A stretch of DNA of 64,000 bases from Flavobacterium sp. HSC-32F16 (lineage in GTDB: Bacteria; Bacteroidota; Bacteroidia; Flavobacteriales; Flavobacteriaceae). Shown here one piece after another: positions 18,015-26,609 of this stretch (its first letter is position 1; the number at the start of each line of letters is the position of its first letter). The stretch is taken from NCBI RefSeq assembly GCF_024171645.1, contig NZ_JALKAC010000004.1:186001-250000 (forward strand), given 5' to 3'. The notes beneath the pieces are model-generated. The model was not told where the DNA came from. It saw only the letters and a program-made list of their open reading frames with translations, and searched no databases. The position numbers were made by a program, and so were the translations under genes.

Positions 18015-18060
18015 AGTATGTTGTTTTTAGTTTTTAATATTTTATGCTAAAGTTTCGACC

Positions 18061-18100
18061 AAAAAAAAGGGCTTGTCGTGATGACAAGCCCTTTTTGTTT
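18061..18100 (-). terminator. trp attenuator (intrinsic terminator)
   Basis: Read on the minus strand: GGGCTTGTC, a five-base loop, GACAAGCCC, then eight T (plus-strand stem 18069-18077 and 18083-18091, A run 18061-18068). It lies between the leader peptide and trpE. The loop and 3' arm contain TCACGAC, complementary to GTCGTGA at the end of the leader reading frame (18133-18139), giving a competing antiterminator. Confidence 0.9.
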
Positions 18101-18131
18101 ATAGTTTTGAAAATACCATAGGAAGCTTAGT

Positions 18132-18188
18132 TCACGACGTTTGACGTAAATTGTTCCACCACCAAGTATTGTTCATTATTGTTCTCAT
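18132..18188 (-). CDS. trpL: trp leader peptide with three consecutive Trp codons
   Basis: Eighteen codons plus TGA on the minus strand: MRTIMNNTWWWNNLRQTS. The Trp triplet is plus-strand 18156-18164. The stop codon lies inside the GTCGTGA segment that can pair with the terminator. A ribosome finishing the peptide would cover GTCGTGA and let the terminator form; a ribosome stalled at Trp codons would leave it free and favour read-through. This is classical attenuation and agrees with the Bacteroid-trp RNA described for this phylum. It is too short for routine gene calling. Confidence 0.9.
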   Translation of the reverse strand: MRTIMNNTWWWNNLRQTS

Positions 18189-18205
18189 ATCTTATTTTGA
18201 TGTAA

Positions 18206-18213
18206 CAAAGATA
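18206..18213 (-). promoter_or_regulatory. Likely trp operon -7 promoter element
   Basis: TATCTTTG on the minus strand fits the Bacteroidota -7 consensus TAnnTTTG and lies 17 bp before the leader ATG. A matching -33 TTG at the usual distance is not evident. Confidence 0.6.
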
Positions 18214-18310
18214 TAAATGTAATTTGAATTAGAATACATAATATCTCAAAAAAAACTTTTCTAATTTTCGAAATTTGTTAAATTTTAAATTCTAAAGAAG
18301 ACTCAAAACC

Positions 18311-19588
18311 TTAATTTCCAATAGCCAGTGTATTGTTTATGTTTGCTCTAAAATCTGGTTTTTCTTTGATGTTTGGCAATGTAAATAACTCTATATTTTT
18401 TATTTTGGTGTATTCAAGGCCAGAATTCGGGTTGTAATAATTTTGAATTGCTCCATTTGCGCTAGAAGATTCGCTGGTAATACCGCCGTTGCAATTGTTT
18501 ACAATTGTATTTTTGAAACTCAATTTGGCTAAGTTTTCGTTACCGTTTCCTATATTTCCTTCTAATAAAACAAAAGGAGAAAAACCAGAAACAATACTAT
18601 TACTTAAACTAAAAAAAGTATTTTCTCTAACAAAAACCGATTCTCTAACCAGCCCCTGATTGTTTTCTTCTAAATTAACTAAAGTGATGTTGCTCGCGTT
18701 AATTTTAGTCATTTTTTTACTCATGTCTGTATTCTGAATTTTATCATAAGAATCTACTTCAAAACATCTGGATCCTGAAACGTCTGATGAAAATGGATGA
18801 CGAATAGCGATACTGTTGTTGATGTTGATTTGTGCGCCTTGTGTAAAATCAAAATCATCATCAGTTGTTCTGTAAGAGATTAAATTATTCATATTTAAAT
18901 CTCCGCCATAGCATTCAAAAGAATCATCATTTGAAAAGCTGATTTGAATATTGCTCAATGTTGTTTTTCTTCCCACGCCAGCTAATGAAAGCCCGTTAAG
19001 TTCTTTATCAGAGCTTAATTTCCTGCCTGCAAATTCTATTCGAATGTATTTTAAAACCCCAGAATTATCCTCAGCATCCTGACCGCCATAATGATTTAAT
19101 AAAGGTTCTAAGTTGAAAGGAAGAGTATGAAGTCCGCCAAGTGAATTAATAGGTGCTTTTCCTAAAATAATTATACCGCCCCAATCTCCTGGTCTTCTAT
19201 CAGTAATTTCTTTATTAGATGTAAAAATGATAGGATCTGTTTCAAGGCCTTCGGCTATAAGTTTTGAGCCATTTGTAATGACAAGAGTGCCGCAGGTTTT
19301 ATCATCGCCTCGTATAACTGTGCCAGGTTCAATTGTTAAGGTTGCGTTGTTAGTTACATAAACAATTCCAACTAACTGATAAGTGTTGCGTTTTACTAAT
19401 CGGGTATCTTTGTCAATTGTTCCTGCTATTATGTTAGTTGCTTCGCTGTATTCTATTTTAGACGGATTAAAATTGGTCCAATTGTTCATCCAGTTGTTAG
19501 TGCCAATTATTCCTTTGGCTTGTTGTTGTGCTTGTATAAAAAAAGTGCTTAGAAGGGTAAAAAATGCAATTCGTAATTTTGTTTTCAT
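18311..19588 (-). CDS. Secreted protein with probable right-handed beta-helix
   Basis: 425 residues from the ATG at 19588, which opens a clean signal peptide (MKTKLRIAFFTLLSTFFIQA, cut before QQQ). The body has successive short strands with a turn pattern typical of parallel beta-helices: VYVTNNATLTIEPGTVIRGD, LVITNGSKLIAEG, PIIFTSNK, GDWGGIIILGKAPIN. Related Bacteroidota surface proteins are common and often have carbohydrate or adhesin roles; function here is unknown. I see no type IX secretion C-terminal signal. No close operon partner; it faces the trp promoter from upstream in the same direction. Confidence 0.75.
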   Translation of the reverse strand: MKTKLRIAFFTLLSTFFIQAQQQAKGIIGTNNWMNNWTNFNPSKIEYSEATNIIAGTIDKDTRLVKRNTYQLVGIVYVTNNATLTIEPGTVIRGDDKTCGTLVITNGSKLIAEGLETDPIIFTSNKEITDRRPGDWGGIIILGKAPINSLGGLHTLPFNLEPLLNHYGGQDAEDNSGVLKYIRIEFAGRKLSSDKELNGLSLAGVGRKTTLSNIQISFSNDDSFECYGGDLNMNNLISYRTTDDDFDFTQGAQININNSIAIRHPFSSDVSGSRCFEVDSYDKIQNTDMSKKMTKINASNITLVNLEENNQGLVRESVFVRENTFFSLSNSIVSGFSPFVLLEGNIGNGNENLAKLSFKNTIVNNCNGGITSESSSANGAIQNYYNPNSGLEYTKIKNIELFTLPNIKEKPDFRANINNTLAIGN

Positions 19589-19730
19589 AACTATAATTTT
19601 AATTTCTAGTTTTTGATTTTTTAATTTTCTCAAAATTAGCCTCCGCATGTTAATCAATACGGGTATAGTTATTATGAAAGCGTTATATAATTGTTACGAA
19701 TGTTATGTTTTTGAAAAGAGATAAAAAAGA

Positions 19731-19760
19731 AAACCCCAATAGATCAAACTATTGGGGTTT
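19731..19760. terminator. Terminator after the YceI operon
   Basis: Perfect 12-bp hairpin AAACCCCAATAG (19731-19742) / CTATTGGGGTTT (19749-19760), with TCTTTTTT next on the minus strand. Confidence 0.88.
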
Positions 19761-19787
19761 CTTGTATAGGAATTAAGAAAGCTTAAA

Positions 19788-20354
19788 TTAGAATTTTAAA
19801 GCTACAGTTAATTCGAAATCATCATTGATAGTTTTGTCTCCTAAGTTTTCGAAGAAGTTACCAGAGTTGTATTTAATATCGTATTTAGTTCTGTCAACTT
19901 TAAAAGCAGTTGTAGCAGTATTTCCGCTTACAGCGATATCAAAAGTTACTGGTTTAGTAATTCCTTTAATAGTTAAATCAGCAGTTACTGTGTAAACGTC
20001 AGCAGATTTAGTACCAATTTTTTTGAAAACTAATTTTGCAGTCGGGAATTTATCAGTTCCAAAGAAATCGTCAGCTTTTAAGTGACCGTTTAATTTTCCT
20101 TGGTATTCTCCGGTTAAATCAGTTGCAGTTAATGAAGTCATATCAACAGTAAAAGAACCACCAGTTAATTTTGTTCCTTTAAAAACTACAGCTCCGTCTT
20201 TGAAATTTACAGTTCCAGAGTGCTCTCCAGTTACTTTTTTACCTACCCATTTGATAGTAGACGCTTTTACGTCGATTTTTTTAGTTTGTGCGCTTACTGA
20301 GATACCAGCTGCTGCTACGAATAATGCAATTGCAATTGTCTTTAAATTTTTCAT
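19788..20354 (-). CDS. YceI-family periplasmic lipocalin-fold protein
   Basis: 188 residues with a signal peptide ending VSA (about 22). The mature protein has the YceI order: KKIDVKASTIKWVGKKVTGEHSGTV, GSFTVDMTSL, LNGHLKADDFFGTDKFPTAKL, LTIKGITKPVTF and a C-terminal strand. YceI proteins have a lipocalin fold that binds isoprenoid-like lipids; physiological roles differ. It is the third gene of marR-oxidoreductase-yceI, 30 bp after the oxidoreductase, so probably under the MarR protein. Confidence 0.92.
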   Translation of the reverse strand: MKNLKTIAIALFVAAAGISVSAQTKKIDVKASTIKWVGKKVTGEHSGTVNFKDGAVVFKGTKLTGGSFTVDMTSLTATDLTGEYQGKLNGHLKADDFFGTDKFPTAKLVFKKIGTKSADVYTVTADLTIKGITKPVTFDIAVSGNTATTAFKVDRTKYDIKYNSGNFFENLGDKTINDDFELTVALKF

Positions 20355-20384
20355 GTTTGTAAAATTGAATTTGATTAATAATAA

Positions 20385-21017
20385 TTATATAGTGATAAAT
20401 AATTCCTCGTGAGATTTTCTAACTTTTTTGTAGTGCTGAGCGTCGTCCTCATCATGTCTGTAACCTACAGTTGCAATAACGGATGCGTTTAAGCCTAATT
20501 TATCTAAACCTAAGATTTCATTAAATGCAGCAGGATTAAATCCTTCCATTGGAGTTGCGTCGATTTTTAATTCAGCAGCAGCAGCCAATAAAGTTCCTAA
20601 AGCAATATAAGTTTGTTTTGCTGTCCAGATGTTTTTAGCATCTTGAGATAAGTTTGAAATTACACCATTCATCATATCTGCAAATCCGCCTAAAGCTTCA
20701 GTAGGAACGCCTCTGGTTTCGCTGATGTTTTTGATGTAAGCTGCTACAGATTCTGGTCCTGCGTTTAAATCATTTGCAAAAATGAATAATTGCGATGCAT
20801 CTGTAATTTGAGTTTGTCCATAAGCGGCTGTTTTTAACTGTTCTCTAATTTCTGGATTTTCTACAATAATTACTTTGTAAGGTTGTAATCCGTAAGAAGA
20901 AGCAGCTAATCTTACAGCTTCTTTTAAAGTATTTAAATCTGCTGCAGCTATTTTTTTTGAAGCATCAAACTTTTTTGTTGCATATCTCCAGTTCAGATTG
21001 TCTAATAATGTGCTCAT
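20385..21017 (-). CDS. NAD(P)H-dependent nitroreductase-family oxidoreductase
   Basis: 210 residues, nitroreductase fold (NfsB-like). NWRYATKKFDASKKI gives the FMN-phosphate Arg/Lys region near the N-terminus; AASSYGLQPYKVIIVE is the typical SSYGLQP block; IATVGYRHDEDD near the end is the conserved FMN-binding segment. It should be an FMN flavoprotein reducing quinones or nitro compounds with NAD(P)H. Its ATG lies 4 bp after the marR stop, so the pair is translationally coupled, as in many quinone/electrophile-responsive operons. Confidence 0.92.
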   Translation of the reverse strand: MSTLLDNLNWRYATKKFDASKKIAAADLNTLKEAVRLAASSYGLQPYKVIIVENPEIREQLKTAAYGQTQITDASQLFIFANDLNAGPESVAAYIKNISETRGVPTEALGGFADMMNGVISNLSQDAKNIWTAKQTYIALGTLLAAAAELKIDATPMEGFNPAAFNEILGLDKLGLNASVIATVGYRHDEDDAQHYKKVRKSHEELFITI

Positions 21018-21021
21018 AATA

Positions 21022-21483
21022 TTAATTTTCTTGGGTTCGGTATTTTTCTAATAATTTATTTAATAATTCTAATTCTTCTTTGCTTATGTTCTCGGCAAAT
21101 GTACGTTCATGTGCATCCACTTTCGGATCTAATTCTTTTAAAACATCAAGCCCTTTTTGTGTTATTAAAACCTCAATTTTTCGGCGATTGTCCGGACAGA
21201 CATTTCTAGTAACGAATTCTTTCAGTAATAATTTGTCAACTAATCGGGTGGTGTTACTCGTTTTAGCCAGCATACGTTCTTGTATCACACACATATTAGC
21301 AGGATTTCCTTTTTGTCCTCTTAATATACGCAGCACATTATATTGTTCTCCGGATAAATCATACGGTTTTATTAACTCGTTGAAATGATCCTGAATCACA
21401 TTTTGGGTGTACATAATATTCAGAATAACTTTTTTCGCATTATCCATCTTAACTGTACTCTTAATAACCTCTTCAATTGTCAT
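21022..21483 (-). CDS. MarR-family transcriptional regulator
   Basis: 153 residues. Winged-helix MarR fold: YDLSGEQYNVLRILRGQKG (helix 1 to beta 1 region), CVIQERMLAKTSNTTRLVDKLLLKEFV (recognition helix), then RRKIEVLITQKGLDVL (wing). N-terminal helices hold two Cys-free dimer segments, so a thiol sensor is not obvious. The operator pair at 21499-21543 overlies its own promoter, so autoregulation and control of the two following genes is the likely arrangement. Confidence 0.92.
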   Translation of the reverse strand: MTIEEVIKSTVKMDNAKKVILNIMYTQNVIQDHFNELIKPYDLSGEQYNVLRILRGQKGNPANMCVIQERMLAKTSNTTRLVDKLLLKEFVTRNVCPDNRRKIEVLITQKGLDVLKELDPKVDAHERTFAENISKEELELLNKLLEKYRTQEN

Positions 21484-21498
21484 AGTCGTAAGTGTATA

Positions 21499-21543
21499 AT
21501 TTGTATATACAAATGTAGAAGTTTTAATAGTTGTATATACAAA
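21499..21543 (-). promoter_or_regulatory. Paired MarR operators on the marR promoter
   Basis: The 12-bp palindrome TTGTATATACAA occurs at 21501-21512 (extended to a perfect 16-mer, 21499-21514) and at 21531-21542, exactly 30 bp apart. On the minus strand the promoter reads TTTG (21543-21540), 22 bp, TACATTTG (21517-21510), so one operator overlaps each promoter element. Binding is inferred. Confidence 0.78.
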
Positions 21544-21723
21544 TGTTGTGTTAATTTTTTGTTAATTCAAAATAGCGTTAATTCTGTATGCTATAAAATT
21601 GGAATAAAAATAGTTTATTTTTTGGATTTAAAGTGTTGATTTTATGATTTTTAACTTAAATTAAAAACTTTGTTTTACTAGTGAAAATTTTAAGTATTGA
21701 AATTGCTCAGAAAATAAAAAAAC

Positions 21724-21754
21724 AAACCCTAAAATTTCAAAAACTTTAGGGTTT
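21724..21754. terminator. Terminator at the end of the glycerol operon
   Basis: AAACCCTAAA (21724-21733) pairs with TTTAGGGTTT (21745-21754), and seven T follow on the minus strand. It lies about 48 bp after the outer-membrane protein gene. The rest of the 21484-21801 spacer shows only the operators and AT-rich DNA. Confidence 0.85.
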
Positions 21755-21801
21755 AAATATTGTTTGTTAAAAAAGCAGATGAATTTCACCTTTAAAAAGT
21801 T

Positions 21802-22572
21802 TTAAAATAATGAAACCCCTAATTGCATACGAGTATATTTTTCTGCAGGATTCCACATAATTCCTGCGTATGCTGGCAGTTTGTATTGTAGAATAGAAAT
21901 GTTTTTAGAAGCTTTAAGTCCGGCATTTACGATGTTAAAACTTTGATCTGTATTAGTATTGTATAAATTTGATTTTCCGTTAAGCGAAAAACCGGCACCA
22001 ATGTAAGAATCTAAAGTAATCTGATCATTTTTTATCAGAGGATACCCTAATTCTACATAAGTCGAATATCTATTTTTATAATTTAGATTATGGTCTAACT
22101 CACGATCATTCCCGTATAGAATGATATCAGCCTCAATTCTTAAAGGAAACTGATCGGCAAATCGATACGAGCTTCTAAAATCAATAAGATGAGTTGTTGC
22201 ATTTTTATCGTAATTAAAAACTTCTGGATGTGCAACATTTGTAGTGTTGAATAAATCCCAAAATCCTAATGTAAGTCCTTTATGTTTATATTGAATGTAA
22301 TAATTTACCTCTGTATATTTACCATCAAAGCCATTACCGCCCCAAATGCCAACTGAAAAGTTTTGTATTTTATCTACTGCATAATGGATATCTCCTGTAA
22401 TCGTCATGCTTGAATTAATAATTAATCCCCTCCAAAGATGACTCGTTTCAAGTCCCACATTAAAATTCAGCCGGTTTGGTTCTTTGTCAACCGTACCTTC
22501 TGGCGTTGAATTTTGGGCATATCCAGTTAATCCTATGATTGCGATCATAGAAGAAATAAAAAGTTTTTTCAT
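21802..22572 (-). CDS. Outer-membrane beta-barrel protein, distal gene of the glp operon
   Basis: 256 residues. Signal peptide MKKLFISSMIAIIGLTGYA, cut before QNST. The mature part alternates amphipathic strands (FNVGLETSHLWRGLIINSS; FSVGIWGGNGFDGKYTEVNY; MQLGVSLF) and ends in Phe, as outer-membrane barrels do. It follows glpF by 27 bp. Position suggests an outer-membrane role in glycerol or glycerol-phosphate entry; this is inference from context only. Confidence 0.75.
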   Translation of the reverse strand: MKKLFISSMIAIIGLTGYAQNSTPEGTVDKEPNRLNFNVGLETSHLWRGLIINSSMTITGDIHYAVDKIQNFSVGIWGGNGFDGKYTEVNYYIQYKHKGLTLGFWDLFNTTNVAHPEVFNYDKNATTHLIDFRSSYRFADQFPLRIEADIILYGNDRELDHNLNYKNRYSTYVELGYPLIKNDQITLDSYIGAGFSLNGKSNLYNTNTDQSFNIVNAGLKASKNISILQYKLPAYAGIMWNPAEKYTRMQLGVSLF

Positions 22573-22599
22573 GAAATTTTAAATTAAAATAAGACGCGT

Positions 22600-23331
22600 T
22601 TAATTAAGTATAAGATATAGTATGGAGGCTAAAACGCTGCCAATAATTGGTCCCGCTATTGGAATCCAGGCGTATTTCCAATTACTGCTTCCTTTTATGG
22701 GAAGAAGGGAATGCATGATTCTTGGCCCCAAATCTCTTGCAGGGTTAATTGCGTATCCGGTTGTACCGCCCAATGAAAGGCCAATGGCCCATACTAATAT
22801 TGCAACAGGCAAAGCACCTATTGTTCCAAGACCAATTGCAGCATCATGACTGGCTGTAATTTTTAAACTGGGTCCTGCAATATAAAAAATGGTAAAAATT
22901 AAAACGAAAGCAGCAATCGTTTCGCTCATAAGATTGGAAAGATTATTCTTTATGGCTGGTCCTGTAGAGAAGCAAGCAAGTTTAGCTCCTTCATCTTCTG
23001 TAGCAAAAAAATGATCTTTATAAGATAACCATACTGTAAAAGCTCCCAGCATTGCTCCAATCATTTGAGCAAGAATATAGGCGGGGACTAAACTCCAGCT
23101 GAATTTTCCTATAAGTGCCAGGCCAAGTGTAACAGCGGGGTTTAAATGCGCTCCGCTAACGGGCCCTGCAATAGTTACACCTGCAAAGACGGCAAATGCC
23201 CATGCGGTAGTAATAACAATCCAGCCTGAATTGTTTCCGTTCGTGTTTTTAAGAGAGACGTTGGCAACAACACCATTTCCTAATAAAATCATTACCATAG
23301 TGCCTAAAATTTCTGCTGTAAAAGGAGTCAT
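22600..23331 (-). CDS. glpF: Glycerol facilitator (aquaglyceroporin)
   Basis: 243 residues from the ATG at 23331; a TTG at 23358 would extend it into the end of glpK and adds only a Lys/Asn tail. Six membrane helices and the two half-helix motifs are intact: AHLNPAVTLG and INPARDLGPR. The Asp after NPAR (RDLGPR) is the glyceroporin-type residue. It admits glycerol by diffusion for trapping by GlpK. It lies 16 bp after glpK. Confidence 0.94.
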   Translation of the reverse strand: MTPFTAEILGTMVMILLGNGVVANVSLKNTNGNNSGWIVITTAWAFAVFAGVTIAGPVSGAHLNPAVTLGLALIGKFSWSLVPAYILAQMIGAMLGAFTVWLSYKDHFFATEDEGAKLACFSTGPAIKNNLSNLMSETIAAFVLIFTIFYIAGPSLKITASHDAAIGLGTIGALPVAILVWAIGLSLGGTTGYAINPARDLGPRIMHSLLPIKGSSNWKYAWIPIAGPIIGSVLASILYLILN

Positions 23332-23347
23332 AATATTATTTTTTTTA

Positions 23348-24844
23348 TTATTCTTCAATCCATTGAGATGCTCTGCTAACTGCTTTATTCCAGTTTTTTA
23401 CAAGCATATTTACTTTTGTTGTTTCCATTTTAGGAGAAAACACTTTATCAATAATCCATTGTTCTTTTAAGTCATCTAAACTTTTCCAATATCCTACGGC
23501 AAGTCCGGCTAAATATGCTGCGCCTAATGCCGTTGTTTCAAGTGTTTTTGGTCTTGTAACTGTTTTTTCAAAAATATCCGACTGAAACTGCATCAACAAA
23601 TCATTTGTTGCGGCGCCGCCGTCTACTCTTAATTCTTTTCCTTTATCTCCAAAATCAGCTTCCATTGCTTTTACTAAATCATTTACCTGATATGCAATTC
23701 CTTCTAAAGTTGCTCGGGCAATATGTGCATCTTTTGTTCCTCTGGTAATTCCAAAGATTGCACCTCTGGCATATTGATCCCAATGCGGGGCTCCTAAACC
23801 AGTCAGTGCAGGAACAAAGTAAACGCCGCCATTATCTGGTACAGTAGCAGCCAAAGCCTCGATTTCTTGAGAGGTGTTAATCATTTTTGCTCCATCTCTC
23901 AGCCATTGTACAGCCGCGCCTCCAACAAAAACGCTGCCTTCTAATGCGTAGGTTGTTTTTCCGTTAATTTTCCAGGCAATTGTAGTCAATAAATTGTTTG
24001 TTGAAAGAATTGGTTTTTCGCCTGTGTTCATTAACATGAAACAGCCGGTTCCATAAGTGTTTTTTACCATTCCCGAACTTGTGCACAATTGTCCAAAAAG
24101 TGCAGCTTGCTGATCTCCTGCCACGCCCGCAATTGGAATTTTTGTTGCAAATAGAGTAGTGCTGGTTTCTCCATAAATAGCACTGCTTTCTTTTACTTCG
24201 GGAAGCATTGCCCTCGGGATATCAAACAATTCTAATAATTCATTGTCCCATTCCAAAGTATGAATATTGAATAACAAGGTTCTGCTGGCATTTGAAACAT
24301 CAGTCATGAAAAGTTTACTTCGTGTAAGTTTCCATATCAGCCAGGTATCAACAGTTCCAAAACAAAGTTTTCCTTGTTCTGCTTTTTCGCGGGCTCCTGG
24401 AACATTATCCAAAATCCACTTAACTTTTGTTCCCGAAAAATAAGCATCTAGAATTAGACCTGTTTTTTTCTGAATCATTTCAGTATAACCCTGATCTTTT
24501 AATTCGTCGCAATATTTTGCAGTTCTTCGGTCCTGCCAAACAATCGCATTGTAGATTGGTTCGCTTGTTTCTCTATCCCATACAATAGTTGTTTCGCGCT
24601 GATTGGTTATGCCAATCGCGGCTACTTCTCTTCCTGATATTCCTACTTTTGCAATTACTTCGGCAGCTACGCTAATTTGTGAGGACCAAATTTCGTTAGG
24701 ATCGTGTTCTACCCATCCTGGTTTAGGAAAAATTTGTTCAAAAGATTTTTGAGATATACTTACGATTTCTCCTTCATGGTTGAAGACAATAGCTCTGGAA
24801 GATGTTGTTCCCTGATCAAGAGCTAGTATTAATTTATTTTGCAT
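23348..24844 (-). CDS. glpK: Glycerol kinase
   Basis: 498 residues, FGGY kinase of full length. ATP loop [15 protein letters not shown] at the N-terminus; glycerol-site blocks QSFEQ-like [44 protein letters not shown]-terminal [18 protein letters not shown]. It makes sn-glycerol 3-phosphate. Gap of 24 bp from glpD. Confidence 0.97.
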   Translation of the reverse strand: MQNKLILALDQGTTSSRAIVFNHEGEIVSISQKSFEQIFPKPGWVEHDPNEIWSSQISVAAEVIAKVGISGREVAAIGITNQRETTIVWDRETSEPIYNAIVWQDRRTAKYCDELKDQGYTEMIQKKTGLILDAYFSGTKVKWILDNVPGAREKAEQGKLCFGTVDTWLIWKLTRSKLFMTDVSNASRTLLFNIHTLEWDNELLELFDIPRAMLPEVKESSAIYGETSTTLFATKIPIAGVAGDQQAALFGQLCTSSGMVKNTYGTGCFMLMNTGEKPILSTNNLLTTIAWKINGKTTYALEGSVFVGGAAVQWLRDGAKMINTSQEIEALAATVPDNGGVYFVPALTGLGAPHWDQYARGAIFGITRGTKDAHIARATLEGIAYQVNDLVKAMEADFGDKGKELRVDGGAATNDLLMQFQSDIFEKTVTRPKTLETTALGAAYLAGLAVGYWKSLDDLKEQWIIDKVFSPKMETTKVNMLVKNWNKAVSRASQWIEE

Positions 24845-24868
24845 GATTTGTTTGTACTTTAAATATAA

Positions 24869-26455
24869 TTAATGATTGTATTGAAATTCTTTTAAAAGGA
24901 ATCCTTTTGAGATTTCTCTGAAATTTGAGATTTCTTTATGTATCCATTCTTCGTTATGTCCTAATTCTTTGGCTAGTAATCGCGCTATTTTTTCAGAAGA
25001 CTCAATTGCCGCTCTGGCATCTAAGAATAATAAACGAACACGTCTTGCTAAAATATCATCTACGGTTCTTGCCATTTCATAACGGATAGCCCAGGCGGCT
25101 TCGGCCATTGTAAATTCGTGATCAGGATGTACTTTTTCGTTTAATTCAGGTTCTTTTTGCTGTAATTCTATTATTTGCGGAATATCAGACCCATAGATAT
25201 ACAAATGATTGTTTCGATCTAATGTTGTAGTGGCTTTGTTTCCATGAATGGCAAGGTGTTCTGTAATGCATTCTTTTGCTGGTATTTTTCGTATTTTAAT
25301 AGCTTTATCTATAATGTCTTCAGCGATTTTTCTGTACGTAGTCCATTTTCCTCCGGTTATAGTTATTAATCCAGTTTCTGAAACAATTATTTTATGACTT
25401 CTGGAAACTTCTTTTGTGCTTTTTCCTTCTTCTTTTGGAGCGGCTAAAGGACGTAAACCTGCAAAAACAGATAAAACGTCGGCTCTGGTTGGTTTTTTTG
25501 CTAAAAAACGTTGGGCAGTTTCGAGTACAAATTCAATTTCGCTTTCTAATGCAATAGGTTCTAAGCTGTGTTTTTTGATTAAGGTATCTGTTGTTCCTAC
25601 TACAATTCGATTATGCCACGGTACTGCAAACAAAACTCTGCCGTCACTTGTTTTTGGAATCATCAAGGCATGATCACCGGGTAAAAATGATTTATCAAAA
25701 ACCAGATGAATTCCCTGACTCGGAACGATATATTTTTTATAAACCGTATCGTTTAGTTTCATTATAGCATTTGTAAAAACGCCAGTTGCATTAATGATGG
25801 CAGATCCTTTTAAATCATATTTTTCACCTGTTTCCTGATCGATTACCTGTACGCCTGTAACTTGATTTTTATCGTCTTTAAGTAAGTTTACAACTTTTGA
25901 GTAATTCAAAATACAAGCTCCTTTTTCGGCAGCAGTTTGAGCGATATTAATGGCTAAGCGAGAATCATCAAATTGTCCGTCATGATAAATAACACCGCTT
26001 ACTAAACCTTTTTCTTCTACGTTGGGAAGCATTTCTATTGTTTTTTTCTTCGAAATGTATTTTGAACGCCCCAAACTTAAACGGCCGGCTAATAAATCAT
26101 AAATAGTTAAGCCTATGGTATAAAAATAGCCTCCCCACCAATTGTAATTAGGAATTACAAAAGATTGATTTTTAACCAGATGTCCTGCATTTTTGGCCAT
26201 TAATCCTCTTTCTTTAAGTGCTTCTTTTACTAAATGGACATCTCCTTGTTCTAAATAACGTACTCCTCCATGAACTAATTTTGTGCTTCTGCTGGAAGTT
26301 CCTTTTGCGAAATCTACCGCTTCGACTAAAACTGTTTTGTAGCCTCTGCTTGCTGCATCAAGGGCAGTTCCTAAACCACTCGCTCCGCCTCCTATTATTA
26401 TAACATCCCATTTTTCAGTGCTTTTTAGTTTCGATACCTGTTCTGAACGTTTCAT
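24869..26455 (-). CDS. glpD: Glycerol-3-phosphate dehydrogenase, FAD-dependent
   Basis: 528 residues. N-terminal FAD-binding motif IIGGGASGLGTALDAASRG near residue 20, then GTSSRSTKLVHGGVRYLE (substrate/FAD site) and a C-terminal GlpD cap domain with AEAAWAIRYEMARTVDDILARR. It oxidises glycerol 3-phosphate to dihydroxyacetone phosphate at the membrane, passing electrons to quinone. First gene of the glpD-K-F-OMP operon, divergent from glpR. Confidence 0.96.
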   Translation of the reverse strand: MKRSEQVSKLKSTEKWDVIIIGGGASGLGTALDAASRGYKTVLVEAVDFAKGTSSRSTKLVHGGVRYLEQGDVHLVKEALKERGLMAKNAGHLVKNQSFVIPNYNWWGGYFYTIGLTIYDLLAGRLSLGRSKYISKKKTIEMLPNVEEKGLVSGVIYHDGQFDDSRLAINIAQTAAEKGACILNYSKVVNLLKDDKNQVTGVQVIDQETGEKYDLKGSAIINATGVFTNAIMKLNDTVYKKYIVPSQGIHLVFDKSFLPGDHALMIPKTSDGRVLFAVPWHNRIVVGTTDTLIKKHSLEPIALESEIEFVLETAQRFLAKKPTRADVLSVFAGLRPLAAPKEEGKSTKEVSRSHKIIVSETGLITITGGKWTTYRKIAEDIIDKAIKIRKIPAKECITEHLAIHGNKATTTLDRNNHLYIYGSDIPQIIELQQKEPELNEKVHPDHEFTMAEAAWAIRYEMARTVDDILARRVRLLFLDARAAIESSEKIARLLAKELGHNEEWIHKEISNFREISKGFLLKEFQYNH

Positions 26456-26501
26456 ATGGTGTTTCTTTTTGTTTGTTTTTGTAAGATTTGTTTTCTAATA
26501 A

Positions 26502-26531
26502 CAAAATTAACGAAACAAAACGAAACAACAA
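26502..26531 (-). promoter_or_regulatory. glpD promoter with direct-repeat operator in its spacer
   Basis: On the minus strand: TTG (26531-26529), 19 bp, TAATTTTG (26509-26502), a good Bacteroidota promoter. The spacer is occupied by two GAAAC direct repeats (plus-strand CGAAACAAAACGAAAC, 26511-26526). A near copy is at 27396-27411. Most likely the GlpR site; binding is inferred. Confidence 0.7.
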
Positions 26532-26609
26532 TGACTAAGTAAGGTTTTTTTGGAATTATTTTTTGTCGTACATTTAGACTTTGAAAAATCTTAATATTAT
26601 TAGGTTAGC

